Of a DNA stretch of 64,000 bases, positions 47,074 through 62,600 are shown in pieces (the first letter of the stretch is position 1; every line of letters begins with the position of its first letter). This DNA is from Ascidia mentula. Taxonomy: Eukaryota; Chordata; Ascidiacea; Phlebobranchia; Ascidiidae. The stretch covers positions 13,397,001-13,461,000 of the forward strand of contig OX387204.1 of the NCBI GenBank assembly GCA_947561715.1. The letters run 5' to 3'. The translations under genes were made by a program, and so were the position numbers. The notes under the pieces are model-generated. The model searched no databases. It was not told the origin of the DNA and saw nothing but the letters and a program-made list of their open reading frames with translations.

Positions 47074-50000
47074 TTTATCGCAGTTTATTGCTTAGAGCAA
47101 ATAATAAGCCGGTTGGGACTTGTCGTGGTCAAGCTGGTTCATTTACGTGTACATCATTATATTACCGGGTGACTCCTATGACTTTTTCGTTCGAGTTCTC
47201 TTATTGTCAGATTATCGACTATGAAGATTAAAAATGCATGTAAATCATTTAGTGCATGAAAACAATTCGTCTAAATACTTCAAGTGTAGTATTTGTATAA
47301 ATAAAGGCAACACTCCGCAGTGACGCTCTACAGACTTGGTTTCTGTGCAGTTGTCTGCTCAGACGAATACGGCAATTGTGTTTGAAGAAACTATTTCCTT
47401 GCATTAAATGAAATGCATGTATTTGAAATAGCCGATGTTCTGGCAATAAAAAACACCGACGAAAAGGTCATAGGAGTCACCCAGTAGCATGATAATGTAT
47501 ATGTAAATGACCCAACATACCCACGCCAGCTCCCAACTAACTTCTTGTTTGCTCCAAGCAATAAACTGCGATAAAACATGGGGTGCAGTCATCATTCTTA
47601 GCTGCTGCATGGTACCGTTTAGCAGGCGTCGAGTTGAAGTACGTTCCATATATGATTTATATGTTAAAGATCGCGAGACATATTTAGTAGGCAACATAAT
47701 TGTTGAGGTTTAAAAACTAAAACCTTATTCAATTCAATTAAGCATAAAAAAAACAGCAAAATGCAAACTTTGCAAGCAAGACAAACCCATTCGGTTTGCG
47801 GGTGCAAGATCTTTGCGCAAAAGGATTTTCAGTTCAGGAAATTATAAACTGCCCAATGGCTAACAAAATTGATTATTGTCAAGCATTATAAGTTGCTTAA
47901 ATTTCTGTTGAAGCAAAAGCAAAGTTAATTTTCGAATAAAACCGATTGATCAGTAGTTACTGCTGGTCAGATACTCAAATTTACGCTGATAGAATGGTAG
48001 ACGATTAGCGTTGATATATCGTGAAACATTCAATGATCATTGCAGTCAGTAGTGCAAAGATGTACCCAGCGATGTCGCAACCTCTCCGTTGTGTCCTCAA
48101 CGGATCCTTATTACCTCGTTATGTTTGCTGTACGAAATGAACAGAAAAAACACGATAAAAAATTAAGTCGTTTTTATTTGGGCGATTGTCGTTGTGGTTC
48201 GTCGCAGATACCGTTTAACGACCGTTTATTGCATGTTCGAAAGGACTTGTCCCAACTTGTATTGTTATGTGATACAATTTTAACTACGATTATTGTCACG
48301 GAAAACAGAGAAATAAAAAAGGGATATTTTGTTGGCGTCAGCGTAAACGGCATTTGGTTCGCGTTTTTAACAAAGCTTTTTGAGCAGTGTGAGTATCGTT
48401 GCTCCCAAACAACCATACCTGTTTTTTATAACTTCGTGGCATCGTTACTGGAAAGTACAACTAAAAGCAATATATTTTTGAAGCCCCTGGCCTGTGCCGA
48501 CGTGTCTGGATTTGTTCAATTTACATTTATGGTAATAGTCGTAAAAGTTTAAAACCGTCAAGCTGTAACGTTGGGTATAAATTGTGCTTCTTAAACATTT
48601 ACTGAGATTGTCTGTGAGCTTCAGTAGCTGTGTAAGTTAGAGTTGGACCTGTTGTATTGTATATTCCTTGCGGGTGTTCACTGCAGAAATCCAAAAGTAG
48701 TTTAACTTCCGAATTACCATAACTTGTGCACTTTAGTTGTATTTCTTGCTAAGTTAGTTTTTCCACTAAAATTGTTATCATTGTTGTTATTAATCTATAT
48801 TTTGGAAACAGCTGGAAATTGTTTGTATGACCAAACTTAACACACGAAGGGTAAACAAATGTCCTATTCATTCAATGATTTACAAGCAAAAATGGAGTTT
48901 TCACCAGTAAATTAGACAAGAACCATTTGCTAAGGTGTATGCTACCAGGTTATTCAAAGAATAATATCGAAATTTTTGGTTTCTTTTGTGTTGTAACGTT
49001 TATGTATGTATGCGTTGTTATTTCCCTGTATGCAATCGAGATAGGATTATAATTTTTGTTGGATAACAGAAATGTTACTTGACACAAAGGTTCGATTTTG
49101 GTCGTATAAATTGTTCGAATTTTCGACATGATGATTTACATATGGAGAGAATGAGAATTACATTGTGGAAAACATCTGTGATATCAAAATACTGGCCGCT
49201 TTTGTATGATTTCCTGACTTTGTGTGGTATGATTTGGATTAGCAAAGAGTGCCGGTCAAATGCTTATGCTGGCATTTCTGGCTTTGTGATCTACGGTTAA
49301 ATGCTGAAAGCTGTTTCTGCAGCCTGTCGCCATTGAATTACATGCCATCAACAGCGTTGTATTCTTGTACTTGCAAAAGCATAAACCGACACCAAGTAGA
49401 AATAAAGAATGTTCAAGTGAGAGAATAACCGCTGTTATATAAGGAGAACAGGCAAACGCATTCCGATACAATTAGCGTTGTATTGCGTCACGGGGTGCAA
49501 AAGTAATACATAGAGGGCAGGATAAAATGACAATTTATCTATCACAAAACAAAAAATGGAAATTCCGTGCAATGTGCTGTCAATAACAAATGCATGCCAA
49601 ATTGAAAATAAGCATGTCGCCTACGTAAGTAGTCGTGGGAATATGTCTTATGGATTTTGTAGCTACTACTTTCTTTTTGTTTTTCGTTTTGAAACACATT
49701 AACTTAACAGGTAGTCATAATTTCCATTTCGAAAGAATATTGTAATTTTAAAAGTATTAACTTTAAACGAATTGTGAAGGAACGAAATTTTGGTTTGGTA
49801 AACTAGGTAAATTATGTAGAGAATAAAAAGTTATCCGTATATAAATATTTTTTCATAGATTTGAAATGCTACTACGCTGACCCACTGCCGACGAAACGTT
49901 TGTATTTTCAAACGATTTTGTTTTCGCGATGTAGAAAAGCCAGAGCTGTGTTACCTTACAGCACTGATGGTCAACACAGTAGTTGTTCGAAACGTTTGCT

Positions 50001-51649
50001 CTCACCATGAATAGCATATTAACTATGGCCTTTTCTGTTTTGCATAATGAAGTTTTTTTGCAGCTAAATTTTGAATTGTTCTTTGCTGCTAAATATTGTC
50101 ACTGTATGTTTAATAGCTGATTCAGTGTGTTATTGGAGCTTATGTTCCTGACATTGTTGACTTTATGTCTAACAAGGTACAACGCATCCGTCCTGTTTCA
50201 AACAGTCTGTTTCAACTTGAGTCAATGATGCATCTTGTTTCTTGTGTCGAGAAACGTTATGAATTGGCATATTTCGAAAATCGTAAAAAACGTTTTTGCA
50301 CCAAAAATATTTATCAAACAAAAAAACAATTCCATAAATTTAGACTAGTTTTTTTTGCGGTGTCCAAATAAAGTACGACCAAAATTGAAGTTCTCACTGG
50401 CACTTAATAGCTCAAAAGAGCAACGATGTATTTTGAAATAAAGCAACTGCTTCGCTATGTTCCTATCCATTAACTACCGCGGTGTGTTTGATGTATGCAA
50501 TAAACCGATAAAACACGATATTAAAGTAGCTTTAGCGCGGCGTCTCCAAGCTTGCCCGTTTAATGAGCGTCATTGCAGATTGATTTGGGTTGGTGGAAAC
50601 TTGTATTTAAATTAAGTGGACACATAGATTCAACTGCGACTCTTGTTACGCAGATCTAGAGTACTCAAAATAAACGAAAAAAATCCTTTTTGCAAATTCC
50701 GCACTGTTTAGGGGTTAAAGAAATCGTTTAAAACTGTGTTTGCCATTTTTGCAATTTGTACTTATTGCCCAATCAATGGAATATATAATAGGAATATGTA
50801 TGTTTTAGTTAGTGGCACCGACGGATAAGTCGTTACTGGTCAGGTATCCAAATTTACGCTTTAAGAGTTGCAGGCGATTAGCGTGGATATCTCGTAAAAC
50901 ATTCAATGATCATTGCAGTCAGTAGTGCAAATATGTACGTAGCGATGTCGCAACTTCTCCGTTGTGTCCTCAATTTGTTGTGTGATTTAAATGAATGTAA
51001 TTGGTTTTGCCCAGGTTTTTACGTTGTAGAAATGCAGTACGAAAAAAAAGTGATCGTTGCTGTTACTGGTGACTCGTTACTACAACGATGTGTGTTGAAA
51101 TGAAGCCACTGCTCCGCTTTGTTCCCATCCAATAACTACCGTGATGTGTTCGGTGTAAACAATAAACCGATAAAACAAGATATTGAAGTAGTTTTACCGC
51201 CGCGTCCCCATGGTAGCCTCCTGTTTAATCAGCGCCGTTGCAGATTTGATTGGGTTGGCTCAACTTGTATTTAAATTAAGTGGACACATAGATTTAAATA
51301 TATATAGGTGTATTGCCAGGTCGCGCGTGAGAGATGTATACTGTATTAGGGTTTATAATTGCTTAACATCACAACAAGCACAGCAGAATAGCAAAGCTTC
51401 ACGTGATATGGTTTCACTTGATTGTACGTAAATTCCCAAATGTGCGACGCATTCAACGCAACAAAGATGGAAGGTGGGATGAACGTTCTTACGGAGATCA
51501 CAAATTATTGAAAGAGCAAGAAAATTTCGGTTAATCCGTTTCTCAGGAAACTCGTCTTGAGAGTCGTACAAAGCGTAAACAGCGTTTTTTAATAGAGATT
51601 TGAAAACACACCTAAGATTCGGTCTCCGCCGAACCCAAATACCTTCCCG
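47074..51649 (+). repeat. Macrosatellite copy 2 (4576 bp)
   Basis: Essentially identical to copy 1 beyond the inverted-arm module, including the ORF A frame (48121-48552 from ATG), ORF C (50165-50371) and ORF B (50906-51103). The near-identity points to recent homogenisation or an assembly duplication. Confidence 0.92.
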
Positions 51650-54600
51650 TTTATCGCAGTTTATTGCTTAGAGCAAATAATAAGCCGGTTGGGACTTGTC
51701 GTGGTCAAGCTGGTTCATTTACGTGTACATCATTATATTACCGGGTGACTCCTATGACTTTTTCGTTCGAGTTCTCTTATTGTCAGATTATCGACTATGA
51801 AGATTAAAAATGCATGTAAATCATTTAGTGCATGAAAACAATTCGTCTAAATACTTCAAGTGTAGTATTTGTATAAATAAAGGCAACACTCCGCAGTGAC
51901 GCTCTACAGACTTGGTTTCTGTGCAGTTGTCTGCTCAGACGAATACGGTAATTGTGTTTGAAGAAACTATTTCCTTGTATTAAATGAAATGCATGTATTT
52001 AAAATAGCCGATGTTCTGGCAATAAAAAACACCGACGAAAAGGTCATAGGAGTCACCCAGTGGTATGATAATGTATATGTAAATGACCCAACATGCCCAC
52101 GCCAGGTCCCAACTAACTTCTTGTTTGCTCCAAGCAATAAACTGCAATAAAACATGGGGTGCAGTTATCATTCTTCGCTGCTGGTACCGTTTAGCGGGCG
52201 TCGAGTTGAAATACGTTACATATATGATTTATACGTTAAAAATCGCGAGACATAGTTAGTAGGCAACATAATTGTTTAGGTTTAAAAACTAAAACCTTAT
52301 TCAATTCAATTAAGCATAAAAAAAACAGCAAAATGCAAACTTTGCAGGCAAGACAAACCCATTCGGTTTGCGGGTGCAAGATCTTTGCGCAAAAGGATTG
52401 TCAGTTCAGGAAATTATAAACTGCCCAATGGCTAACAAAATTAATTATTGTCAAGCATTATAAGTTGCTTAAATTTCTGTTGAAGCAAAAGCAAAGTTAA
52501 TTTTTGAATAAAACCGATGGATCAGTAGTTACTGCTGGTCAGATACTCAAATTTACGCTGATAGAATGGTAGACGATTAGCGTTGATATATCGTGAAACA
52601 TTCAATGATCATTGCAGTCAGTAGTGCAAAGATGTACCCAGCGATGTCGCAACCTCTCCGTTGTGTCCTCAATGGATCCTTATTACCTCGTTATGTTTGC
52701 TGTACTAAATGAACAGAAAAAACACGATAAAAAATTAAGTCGTTTTTATTTGGGCGATTGTCGTTGTGGTTCGTCGCAGATACCGTTTAACGACCGTTTA
52801 TTGCATGTTCGAAAGGACTTGTCCCAACTTGTATTGTTATGTGGATACAATTTTAACTACGATTATTGTCACGGAAAACAGAGAAATAAAAAAGGGATAT
52901 TTTGTTGGCGTCAGCGTAAACGGCAGTTGGTTCGCGTTTTTAACAAAGCTTTTTGAGCAGTGTGAGTACCGTTGCTCCCAAACAACCATACCTGTTTTTT
53001 ATAACTTCGTGGCATCGTTACTGGAAAGTACAACTAAAAGCAATATATTTTTGAAGCCCCTGGCCTGTGCCGACGTGTCTGGATTTGTTCAATTTACATT
53101 TATGGTAATAGTCGTAAAAGTTTAAAACCGTCAAGCTGTAACATGGGGTATAAATTGTGCTGCTTAAACATTTACTGAGATTGTCTGTGAGCTTCAGTAG
53201 CTGTGTAAGTTAGAGTTGGACCTGTTGTATTGTATATTCCTTACGGGTTTTTACTGCAGAAATCCAAAAGTAGTTTAACTTCCGAATTACCATAACTTGT
53301 GCACTTTAGTTGTATTTCTTGCTAAGTTATAGTTTTTCCACTAAAATTGTTATCACTGTTGTTATTAATCTATATTTTGGAAACAGCTGGAAATTGTTTG
53401 TATGACCAAACTTAACACACGAAGGGTAAACAAATGTCCTATTCATTCAATGATTTACAAGCAAAAATGGAGTTTTCACCAGTAAATTAGACAAGAACCA
53501 TTCGCTAAGGTGTATGCTACCAGGTTATTCAAAGAATAATATCGAAGTTTTTGGTTTCTTTTGTGTTGTAACGTTTATGTATGTGTACGTTGTTATTTCC
53601 CTGTATGCAATCGAGATAGGATTATAATTTTTGTTGGATAACAGAAATGTTACTTGACACAAAGGTTCGATTGTGGTCGTATAAATTGTTCGAATTTTCG
53701 ACATGATGATGTACATATGGAGAGAATGTGAATTACATTGTGGAAAACATCTGTGATATCAAAATACTGGCCGCTTTTGTATGATTTCCTGACTTTGTGT
53801 GGTATGATTTGGATTAGCAAAGAGTGTCGGTCAAATGCTTATGCTGGCGTTTCTGGCTTTATGATCTACGGTTAAATGCTGAAAGCTGTTTCTGCAGCCT
53901 GTCGCCATAGAATTACATGCAATCAACAACATTGTATTCTTGTACTTGCAAAAGCATAAACCGACACCAAGTAGAAATAAAGACTGTTCAAGTGAGAGAA
54001 TAACCGCTGTTATATAAGTAGAACAGGCAATCACATTCCGATACAATTAGCGTTGTATTGTGTCACGGGGTGCAAAAGTAATACATAGAGGGCAGGATAA
54101 AATGACAATTTATCTATCACAAACCAAAAAATGGAAATTCCGTGCAATGTGCTGTCAATAACAAATGCATGACAAATTGAAAATAAGCATGTCGCCTACG
54201 TAAGTAGTCGTGGGAATATGTCTTATTGATTTTGTAACTACTACTTTCTTTTTTTTCGTTTTTATGCACATTAACTTAACAGGTAGTCATAATTTTCATT
54301 TGAAAAGAAAATTGAAATTTTAAAAGTATTAACTTTAAACGAATTGTGAAGGAACGAAATTTTGGTTTTGTCAACTAGGTAACTTATATAGAGAATAAAA
54401 AGTTATCCGTATCTAAAGATTTTTCATAGATTTGAAATGCAACTACGCTGACCCACTGCCGACGATACGTTTGTATTTTCAAACAATTTTGTTTTCGCGC
54501 AGTAGAAAAGCCAGGGCTGTGTTACCGTACAGCACTGATGGTCAACACAGTAGTTGTTCGAAACGTTTGCTCATACCATGAATAGCAAATTAACTATGGC

Positions 54601-56123
54601 CTTTTCTGTTTTGCATATTAAAGTTTTTTGGCAGCTAAATTTTGAATTGTTTTTGGCTGCTAAATATTGTCACTGTATGTTTAATAGCTGATTCAGTGTG
54701 TTATTGGAGCTTCTTTTCCTGACATTGTTGACTTTATGTCTAACAAGGTACAACGCATCCGTCCTGTTTCAAACAGTCTGTTTCAACTTGAGTCAATGAT
54801 GCATCTTGTTTCGTGTGTCGAGAAACGTTATGAATTGGCATATTTCGAAAATCGTAAAAAACGATTTTGCACCATATATATTTATCAAAAAAAAATTCAA
54901 TAAATTTGGACTAGATTTTTTGCGGAGTCGAAATAAAGTACGACCAAAATTGAAGTTATCTCTGGCACTTAATAGCTCAAAAGAGCAACGATGTATCTTG
55001 AAATAAAGCAACTGCTTCGCTATGTTCCTATCCATTAACTACCGCGGTGTGTTTGATGTATGCAATAAACCGATAAAACACGATATTAAAGTAGCTTTAG
55101 CGCCGCGTCTCCAAGCTTGCCCGTTTAATGAGCGTCATTGCAGATTGATTTGGGTTGGTGGAAACTTGTATTTAAATTAAGTGGACACATAGATTCAACT
55201 GCGACTTTTGTTACGCAGATCAAGAGTACTCAAAATAAACGAAAAAAATTCTATTGCAAATTCCGCACTGTTTAGGGGTTAAAGAAATCGTTTAAAACTG
55301 TGTTTGCCATTTTTGCAATTTGTGCTTATTGCCCAATCAATGGAATATATATTAGGAATATGTATGTTTTAGTTAGTGGCACCGACGGATAGACGTTACT
55401 GGTCAGGTATCCAAATTTACGCTTAAGAGTGGCAGGCGATTAGCGTCGATATCTCATAAAACATTCTATGATCATTGCAGTCAGTAGTGCAAATATGTAC
55501 CCAGCGATGTCGCAACTTCTCCGTTGTGTCCTCTAATTTGTTGTATGAGTTAAATGCATGTAATTAGTTTAGCCCAATTTTTTACGTTGTAGAAATGCAG
55601 TACGAAGAAAAAATGATCGTTGCTGTTACTGTTGACTCGTTACTACAACGATGTGTGTTGAAATGAAGCCACTGCTCCGCTATGTTCCCATCCAATAACT
55701 ACCGTGATGTGTTCGATGCAATCAATAACCGATAAAACAAGATATTGAAGTAGTTTTACCGCCGCGTCCCCATGGTAGCCTCTTGTTTAATCAGCGCCGT
55801 TGCAGATTTGATTGGGTTGGCTCAACTTGTATTTAAATTAGGTGGACACATATATTTAAATATATATAGGTGATTTGCCAGGTCGCGCGTGAAAGATGTA
55901 CACTGCATTAGGGTTTATAATACGCATTCAACGCAACAAAGATGGAAGGTGGGATGAACGTTCTTACGGAGACCACAATTTACTGATAGAGCAATAAAAT
56001 TTCGGTCAATCCGTTTCTCAGGAAACTCGTCGTGAGAGTCGTACAAAGCGTAAACAGCGTTTTTAATGGAGATTTGAAAACACACCTAAGATTCGGTCTC
56101 CGCCGAACCCAAATACCTTAAGG
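51650..56123 (+). repeat. Macrosatellite copy 3
   Basis: Full-length but diverged. ORF A (52612-53125) has one extra G near 52844 that splits it into two overlapping frames; ORF C is shifted near 54892. About 100 bp shorter than copy 2, with the main loss near 55920. Confidence 0.9.
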
Positions 56124-59100
56124 TTTATCGCAGTTTATTGCTTAGAGCAAATAATAAGCCGGTTGGGACCTGTCGTGGTCAAGTTGGTTAATTTACATGT
56201 ACATCATTATATTACCGGGTGACTCCTATAAATTTTTCGTTCGAGTTCTCTTATTGTCAGATTATCGACTTTGAAGATTAAAAATACATGTAAATCATTT
56301 AGTGCATGAAAACAATTCGTCTAAATACTTCAAGTGTAGTATTTGTATAAACAAAGGCAACAATCCGCAGTGACGCTGTACAGACTCGCTTTCTGTGCAG
56401 TTGTCTGCTCAGACGAATACGGCAATTGTGTTTGAAGAAACTATTTCCTTGCATTAAATGAAATGCATGTATTTAAAATAGCCGATGTTTTGGCAATCAA
56501 AAACACCGACGAAAAGGTCATAGGAGTCAGTCACCCAGTAGCATGATAATGTATATGTAAATGACCCATCATGCCCACGCCAGGTCCCAACTAACTTCTT
56601 GTTTGCTCCAAGCAATAAGCTGCGATAAAACATGGGGTGCAGTGATCATTCTTCGCTGTTGGTACCGTTTAGCGGGCGTCGAGTTGAAGTACGTTACATA
56701 CATGATTTATACGTTAAAAATCGCGAGACATAGTTAGTAGGCAACATAATTGTTTAGGTTTAAAAACTAAAACCTTATTCAATTCAATTAAGCATAAAAA
56801 AAACAGCAAAATGCAAACTTTGCAAGCAAGACAAACCCTTTCGGTTTGCGGGTGCAAGATCTTTGCGCAAAAGGATTGTCAGTTCAGGAAATTATTAACT
56901 GCCCAATGGCTAACAAAATTAAAGATTGTCAAGCATTATAAGTTGCTTAAATTTCTGTTGAAGCAAAAGCAAAGTTAATTTTTGAATAAAACCGACGGAT
57001 CAGTAGTTACTGCTGGTCAGATACTCAAATTTACGCTGATAGAATGGTAGACGATTAGCGTTGATATATCGTGAAACATTCAATGATCATTGCAGTCAGT
57101 AGTGCGAAGATGTACCCAGCGATGTCGCAACATCGTTACTGGAAAGTACAACTAAAAGCAATATATTTTTGAAGCCCCTGGCCTGTGCCGACGTGTCTGG
57201 ATTTGTTCAATTTACATTTATGGTAATAGTCGTAAAAGTTTAAAACCGTCAAGCTGTAACGTTGGGTATAAATTGTGCTGCTTAAACATTTACTGAGATT
57301 GTCTGTGAGCTTCAGTAGCTGTGTAAGTTAGAGTTGGACCTGTTGTATTGTATATTCCTTACGGGTTTTTACTGCAGAAATCCAAAAGTAGTTTAACTTC
57401 CGAATTACCATAAATTGTGCTCTTTAGTTGTATTTCTTGCTAAGTTGGTTTTTGGACTTGAACTTCAAAATTTTTATGATTGTTGTTATTAATCTATATT
57501 TTGGAAACAGCTGGAAATTGTTTGTATGACCAAACTTAACACACGAAGGGTAAACAAATGTCCTATTCATTCAATGATTTACACGCTAAAATGGAGTTTT
57601 CACCAGTAAATTAGACAAGAACCATTCGCCAAGGTGTATGCTACCAAGTTATTCAAAGAATAATATCGAAATTTTTGGTTTCTTTTGTGTTGCAACGTTT
57701 ATGTATGTATACGTTGTTATTTCCCTGTATGCAATCGAGATAGGATTATAATTTTTGTTGGATAACAGAAATGTTACTTGACACTAAGGTTCGATTGTGG
57801 TCGTATAAATTGTTCGAATTTTCGACTTGACGATGTACATATAGAGAGAATGTGAATTACATTGTGGAAAACATCTGTGATATCAAAATACTGGCCGCTT
57901 TTGTATGATTTCCTGACTTTGTGTGGTATGATTTGGATTAGCAAAGAGTGCCGGTCAAATGCTTATGCTGGCATTTCTGGCTTTGTGATCTACGGTTAAA
58001 TGCTGAAAGCTGTTTCTGCAGCCTGTCGCCATTGAATTACATGCCATCAACAGCGTTGTATTCTTGTTCTTGCAAAAGCATAAACCGACACCAAGTAGAA
58101 ATAAAGACTGTTCAAGTGAGATAATAACCGCTGTTATATCAAGAGAACAGATAATCACATTCCGATACAATTAGCGTTGTATTGTGTCACGGGGTGCAAA
58201 AGTAATACATAGAGGGCAGGATAAAATGACAATTTACCGATCACAAAAACAAAAAATGGAAATTCCATGCAATGTTCTGTCAATAACAAATGCATGCCAA
58301 ATTGAAAATAAGCATGTCGCCTACGTAAGTAGTCGTGGGAATATGTCTGATTGATTTTGTTACTACCACTTGGTGTCAAAATAAAGTACGACTAAAATTG
58401 AAGATTATCACTGGCACTTAATAGCTCAAAAGAGCAACGATGTATATTGAAATAAAGCAACTGCTTCGCTATGTTCCTATCCATTAACTACCGCGGTGTG
58501 TTTGATGTATGCAATAAACCGATAAAACAAGATATTAAAGTAGCTTTAGCGTCTCCAAGCTTGCCCGTTTAATGAGCGTCATTGCAGATTGATTTGGGTT
58601 GGTGGAAACTTGTATTTAAATTAAGTGGACACATAGGTTCAACTGCGACTCTTGTTACACAGATCTAGAGTACCCTAGATAAACGAAAAAATCCTATTGC
58701 AAATTCCGCACTGTTTACGGGTTAAAGAAATCGTTTAAAACTGTGTTTGCCATTTTTGCAATGTGTACTTATTGCCCAATCAATGGAATATATAATAGGA
58801 ATATGTATGTTTTAGTTAGTGGCACCGACGGATAGACGTTACTGGTCAGGTATCCAAATTTACGCTTAAGAGTGGCAGGCGATTAGCGTGGATATCTCAT
58901 AAAACATTTAATGATCATTGCAGTCAGTAGTGCAAATATGTACCCAGCGATGTCGCAACTTCTCCGTTGTGTCCTCAATTTGTTGTATGAGTTAAATGAA
59001 TGTAATTAGTTTAGCCCAGTTTTTTACGTTGTAGAAATGCAGTACGAAGAAAAAATGATCGTTGCTGTTACTGGTGACACGTTACTACAACGATGTGTGT

Positions 59101-59651
59101 TGAAATGAAGCCACTGCTCCGCTATTTTCCTATCCAATAATTACCGTGATGTGTTCGGTGTAAACAATAAACCGATATAACAAGATATTGAAGTAGTTTT
59201 ACCGCCGCGTCCCCATGGTAGCTTCCTGTTTAATGAGCGCCGTTGCAGATTTAATTGGGTTGGCTCAACTTGTATTTAAATTAAGTGGACAGACAGATTT
59301 AAATATATATAGGTGATTTGCCAGGTCGCGCGTGAGAGATGTATACTGTATTAGGGTTTATAATTGCTTAACATCACAACAAGCACAGCAGAATAGCATA
59401 GCTTCACGTGATATGGCTTCACTTGATTGTACGTGAATTCTTAAATGTGCGACGCATTCAACGCAACAAAGATGGAAGGTGGGATGAACGTTCTTACCGA
59501 AACCACAAATTATTGAAAGAGCAATAAAATTTTGGTCAATCCGTTCTCAGGAAACTCGTCGTGAGAGTCGTACAAAGCGTAAACAGCGTTTTTAATAGAC
59601 ATTTGAAAACACACCTATAAGATTTGGTCTCCGCCGAACCCAAATATCTTC
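56124..59651 (+). repeat. Macrosatellite copy 4, two large deletions
   Basis: About 3.5 kb. One deletion at 57131 removes most of ORF A (about 360 bp); a second near 58373 removes the ORF C region (several hundred bp). Confidence 0.88.
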
Positions 59652-62600
59652 AGGTTAATTGCAGTTTATTGCTTAGAGCAAATAACAAGCCGGTTGGGAC
59701 CTGTCGTGGTCAAGCTGGTTAATTTACATGTACATCATTATATTACCGGGTGACTCCTATGAATTTTTCGTTCGAGTTCTCTTATTGTCAGATTATCGAC
59801 TATGACGATTATAAATGCATGTAAATCAATTAGTGCATGAAAACAATTCGTTTAAATACTTCAAGTGTAGTATTTATATAAATAAAGGCAACTATCCGCA
59901 GCGACGCTCTACAAACTCGCTTTCTGTGCAGTTGTCTGCTCAGACGAATACGGCAATTGTGTTTGAAGAAACTATTTCCTTGCATTAAATGAAATGCATG
60001 TATTTAAATTAGCCGATGTTCTGGCAAGAAAAAAAAACCAACGAAAAGGTCATAGGAGTCACCCAGTAGCATGATAATGTATATGTAAATGACCCAACAT
60101 GCCCACGCCAGGTCCCAACTAACTTCTTGTTTGTTCCAAGCAATAAACTGCGATAAAACATGGGGTGCAGTCATCATTCTTCGCTGATACTCAAATTTAC
60201 GCTGATAGAATGGTAGACGATTAGCGTTGATATATCGTGAAACATTCAATGATCATTGCAGTCAGTAGTGCAAAGATGTACCCAGCGATGTCGCAACCTC
60301 TCCGTTGTGTCCTCAACGGATCCTTATTACCTGGTTATGTTTGCTGTACTAAATGAACAGAAAAAACACGATAAAAAATTAAGTCGTTTTTATTTGGGCG
60401 ATTGTCGTTGTGGTTCGTTGCAGATACCGTTTAACGACCGTTTATTGCATGTTCGAAAGGACTTGTCCCAACTTGTATTGTTATGTGGATACAATTTTAA
60501 CTACGATTATTGTCACGGAAAACAGAGAAATAAAAAAGGGATATTTTGTTGGCCTCAGCGTAAACGGCATTTGGTTCGCGTTTTTAACAAAGCTTTTTGA
60601 GCATTGTGAGTATCGTTGCTCCCAAACAACCATACCTGTTTTTTATAACTTCGTGGCATCGTTACTGGAAAGTACAACTAAAAGCAATATATTTTTGAAG
60701 CCCCTGGCCTGTGCCGACGTGTCTGGATTTGTTCAATTTACATTTATGGTAATAGTCGTAAAAGTTTAAAACCGTCAAGCTGTAACGTTGGGTATAAATT
60801 GTGCTGCTTAAACATTTACTGAGATTGTCTGTGAGCTTCAGTAGCTGTGTAAGTTAGAGTTGGACCTGTTGTATTGTATATTCCTTACGGGTTTTTACTG
60901 CAGAAATCCAAAAGTAGTTTAACTTCCGAATTACCATAACTTGTGCACTTTAGTTGTATTTCTTGCTAAGTTATAGTTTTTCCACTAAAATTGTTATCAC
61001 TGTTGTTATTAATCTATATTTTGGAAACAGCTGGAAATTGTTTGTATGACCAAACTTAACACACGAAGGGTAAACAAATGCCCTATTCATTCAATGATTT
61101 ACAAGCAAAAATGGAGTTTTCACCAGTAAATTAGACAAGAACCATTCGCCAAGGTGTATGCTACCAGGTTATTCAAAGAATAATATCGAAATTTTTGGTT
61201 TCTTTTGTGTTGTAACGTTTATGTATGTATACGTTGTTATTTCCCTGTATGCAATCGAGATAGGATTATAATTTTTGTTGGATAACAGAAATGTTACTTG
61301 ACACAAAGGTTCGATTGTGGTCGTATAAATTGTTCGAATTTTCGACATGATGATGTACATATGGAGAGAATGTGAATTACATTGTGGAAAACATCTGTGA
61401 TATCAAAATACTGGCCGCTTTTGTATGATTTCCTGACTTTGTGTGGTATGATTTGGATTAGCAAAGAGTGCCGGTCAAATGCTTATGCTGGCGTTTCTGG
61501 CTTTATGATCTACGGTTAAATGCTGAAAGCTGTTTCTGCAGCCTGTCGCCAAAGAATTACATGCAATCAGCAACATTGTATTCTTGTACTTGCAAAAGCA
61601 TAAACCGACACCAAGTAGAAATAAAGACTGTTCAAGTGAGAGAATAACCGCTGTTATATCAAGAGAACAGATAATCACATTCCGATACAATTAGCGTTGT
61701 ATTGTGTCACGGGGTGCAAAAGTAATACATAGAGGGCAGGATAAAATGACAATTTACCGATCACAAAAACAAAAAATGGAAATTCCGTGCAATGTGCTGT
61801 CAATAACAAATGCATGACAAATTGAAAATAAGCATGTCGCCTACGTAAGTAGTCGTGGGAATATGTCTGATTGATTTTGTAACTACTACTTTCTTTTTTT
61901 TCGTTTTTATGCACATTAACTTAACAGGTAGTCATAATTTTCATTTGAAAAGAAAATTGAAATTTTAAAAGTATTAACTTTAAACGAATTGTGAAGGAAC
62001 GAAATTTTGGTTTTGTAAACTAGGTAACTTATATAGAGAATAAAAATTTATCCGTATCTAAAGATTTTTCGTAGATTTGAAATGCAACTACGCTGACCCA
62101 CTGCCGACGAAACGTTTGTATTTTCAAACAATTGTGTTTTCGCGCAGTAGAAAAGCCAGGGCTGAGTTACCGTACAGCACTGATGGTCAACACAGTAGTT
62201 GTTCGAAACGTTTGCTCTATCCATGAATAGCAAATTAACTATGGCCTTTTCTGTTTTGCATAATGAAGTTTTTTTGCAACTAAATTTTGAATTGTTTTTG
62301 GCTGCTAAAGATTGTCACTGTATGTTTAATAGCTAATTCAGTGTGTTATTGGAGCTTCTTTTCCTGACATTGTTGATTTTATGTCTAACAAGGTACAACG
62401 CATCCGTCCTGTTTCAAACAGTCTGTTTCAACTTGAGTCAATGATGCATCTTGTTTCGTGTGCCGAGAAACGTTATGAATTGGCATATTTCGAAAATCGT
62501 AAAAAACGATTTTGCACCATATATATTTATCAAAAAAAATTCAATAAATTTGGACTAGATTTTTTGCGGAGTCGAAATAAAGTACGACCAAAATTGAAGT

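Noticed and set aside
47404-47697. 97-codon minus-strand frame in satellite copy 2
   Set aside because: Interrupted or shortened in other copies and lies within the inverted arm; no homology.
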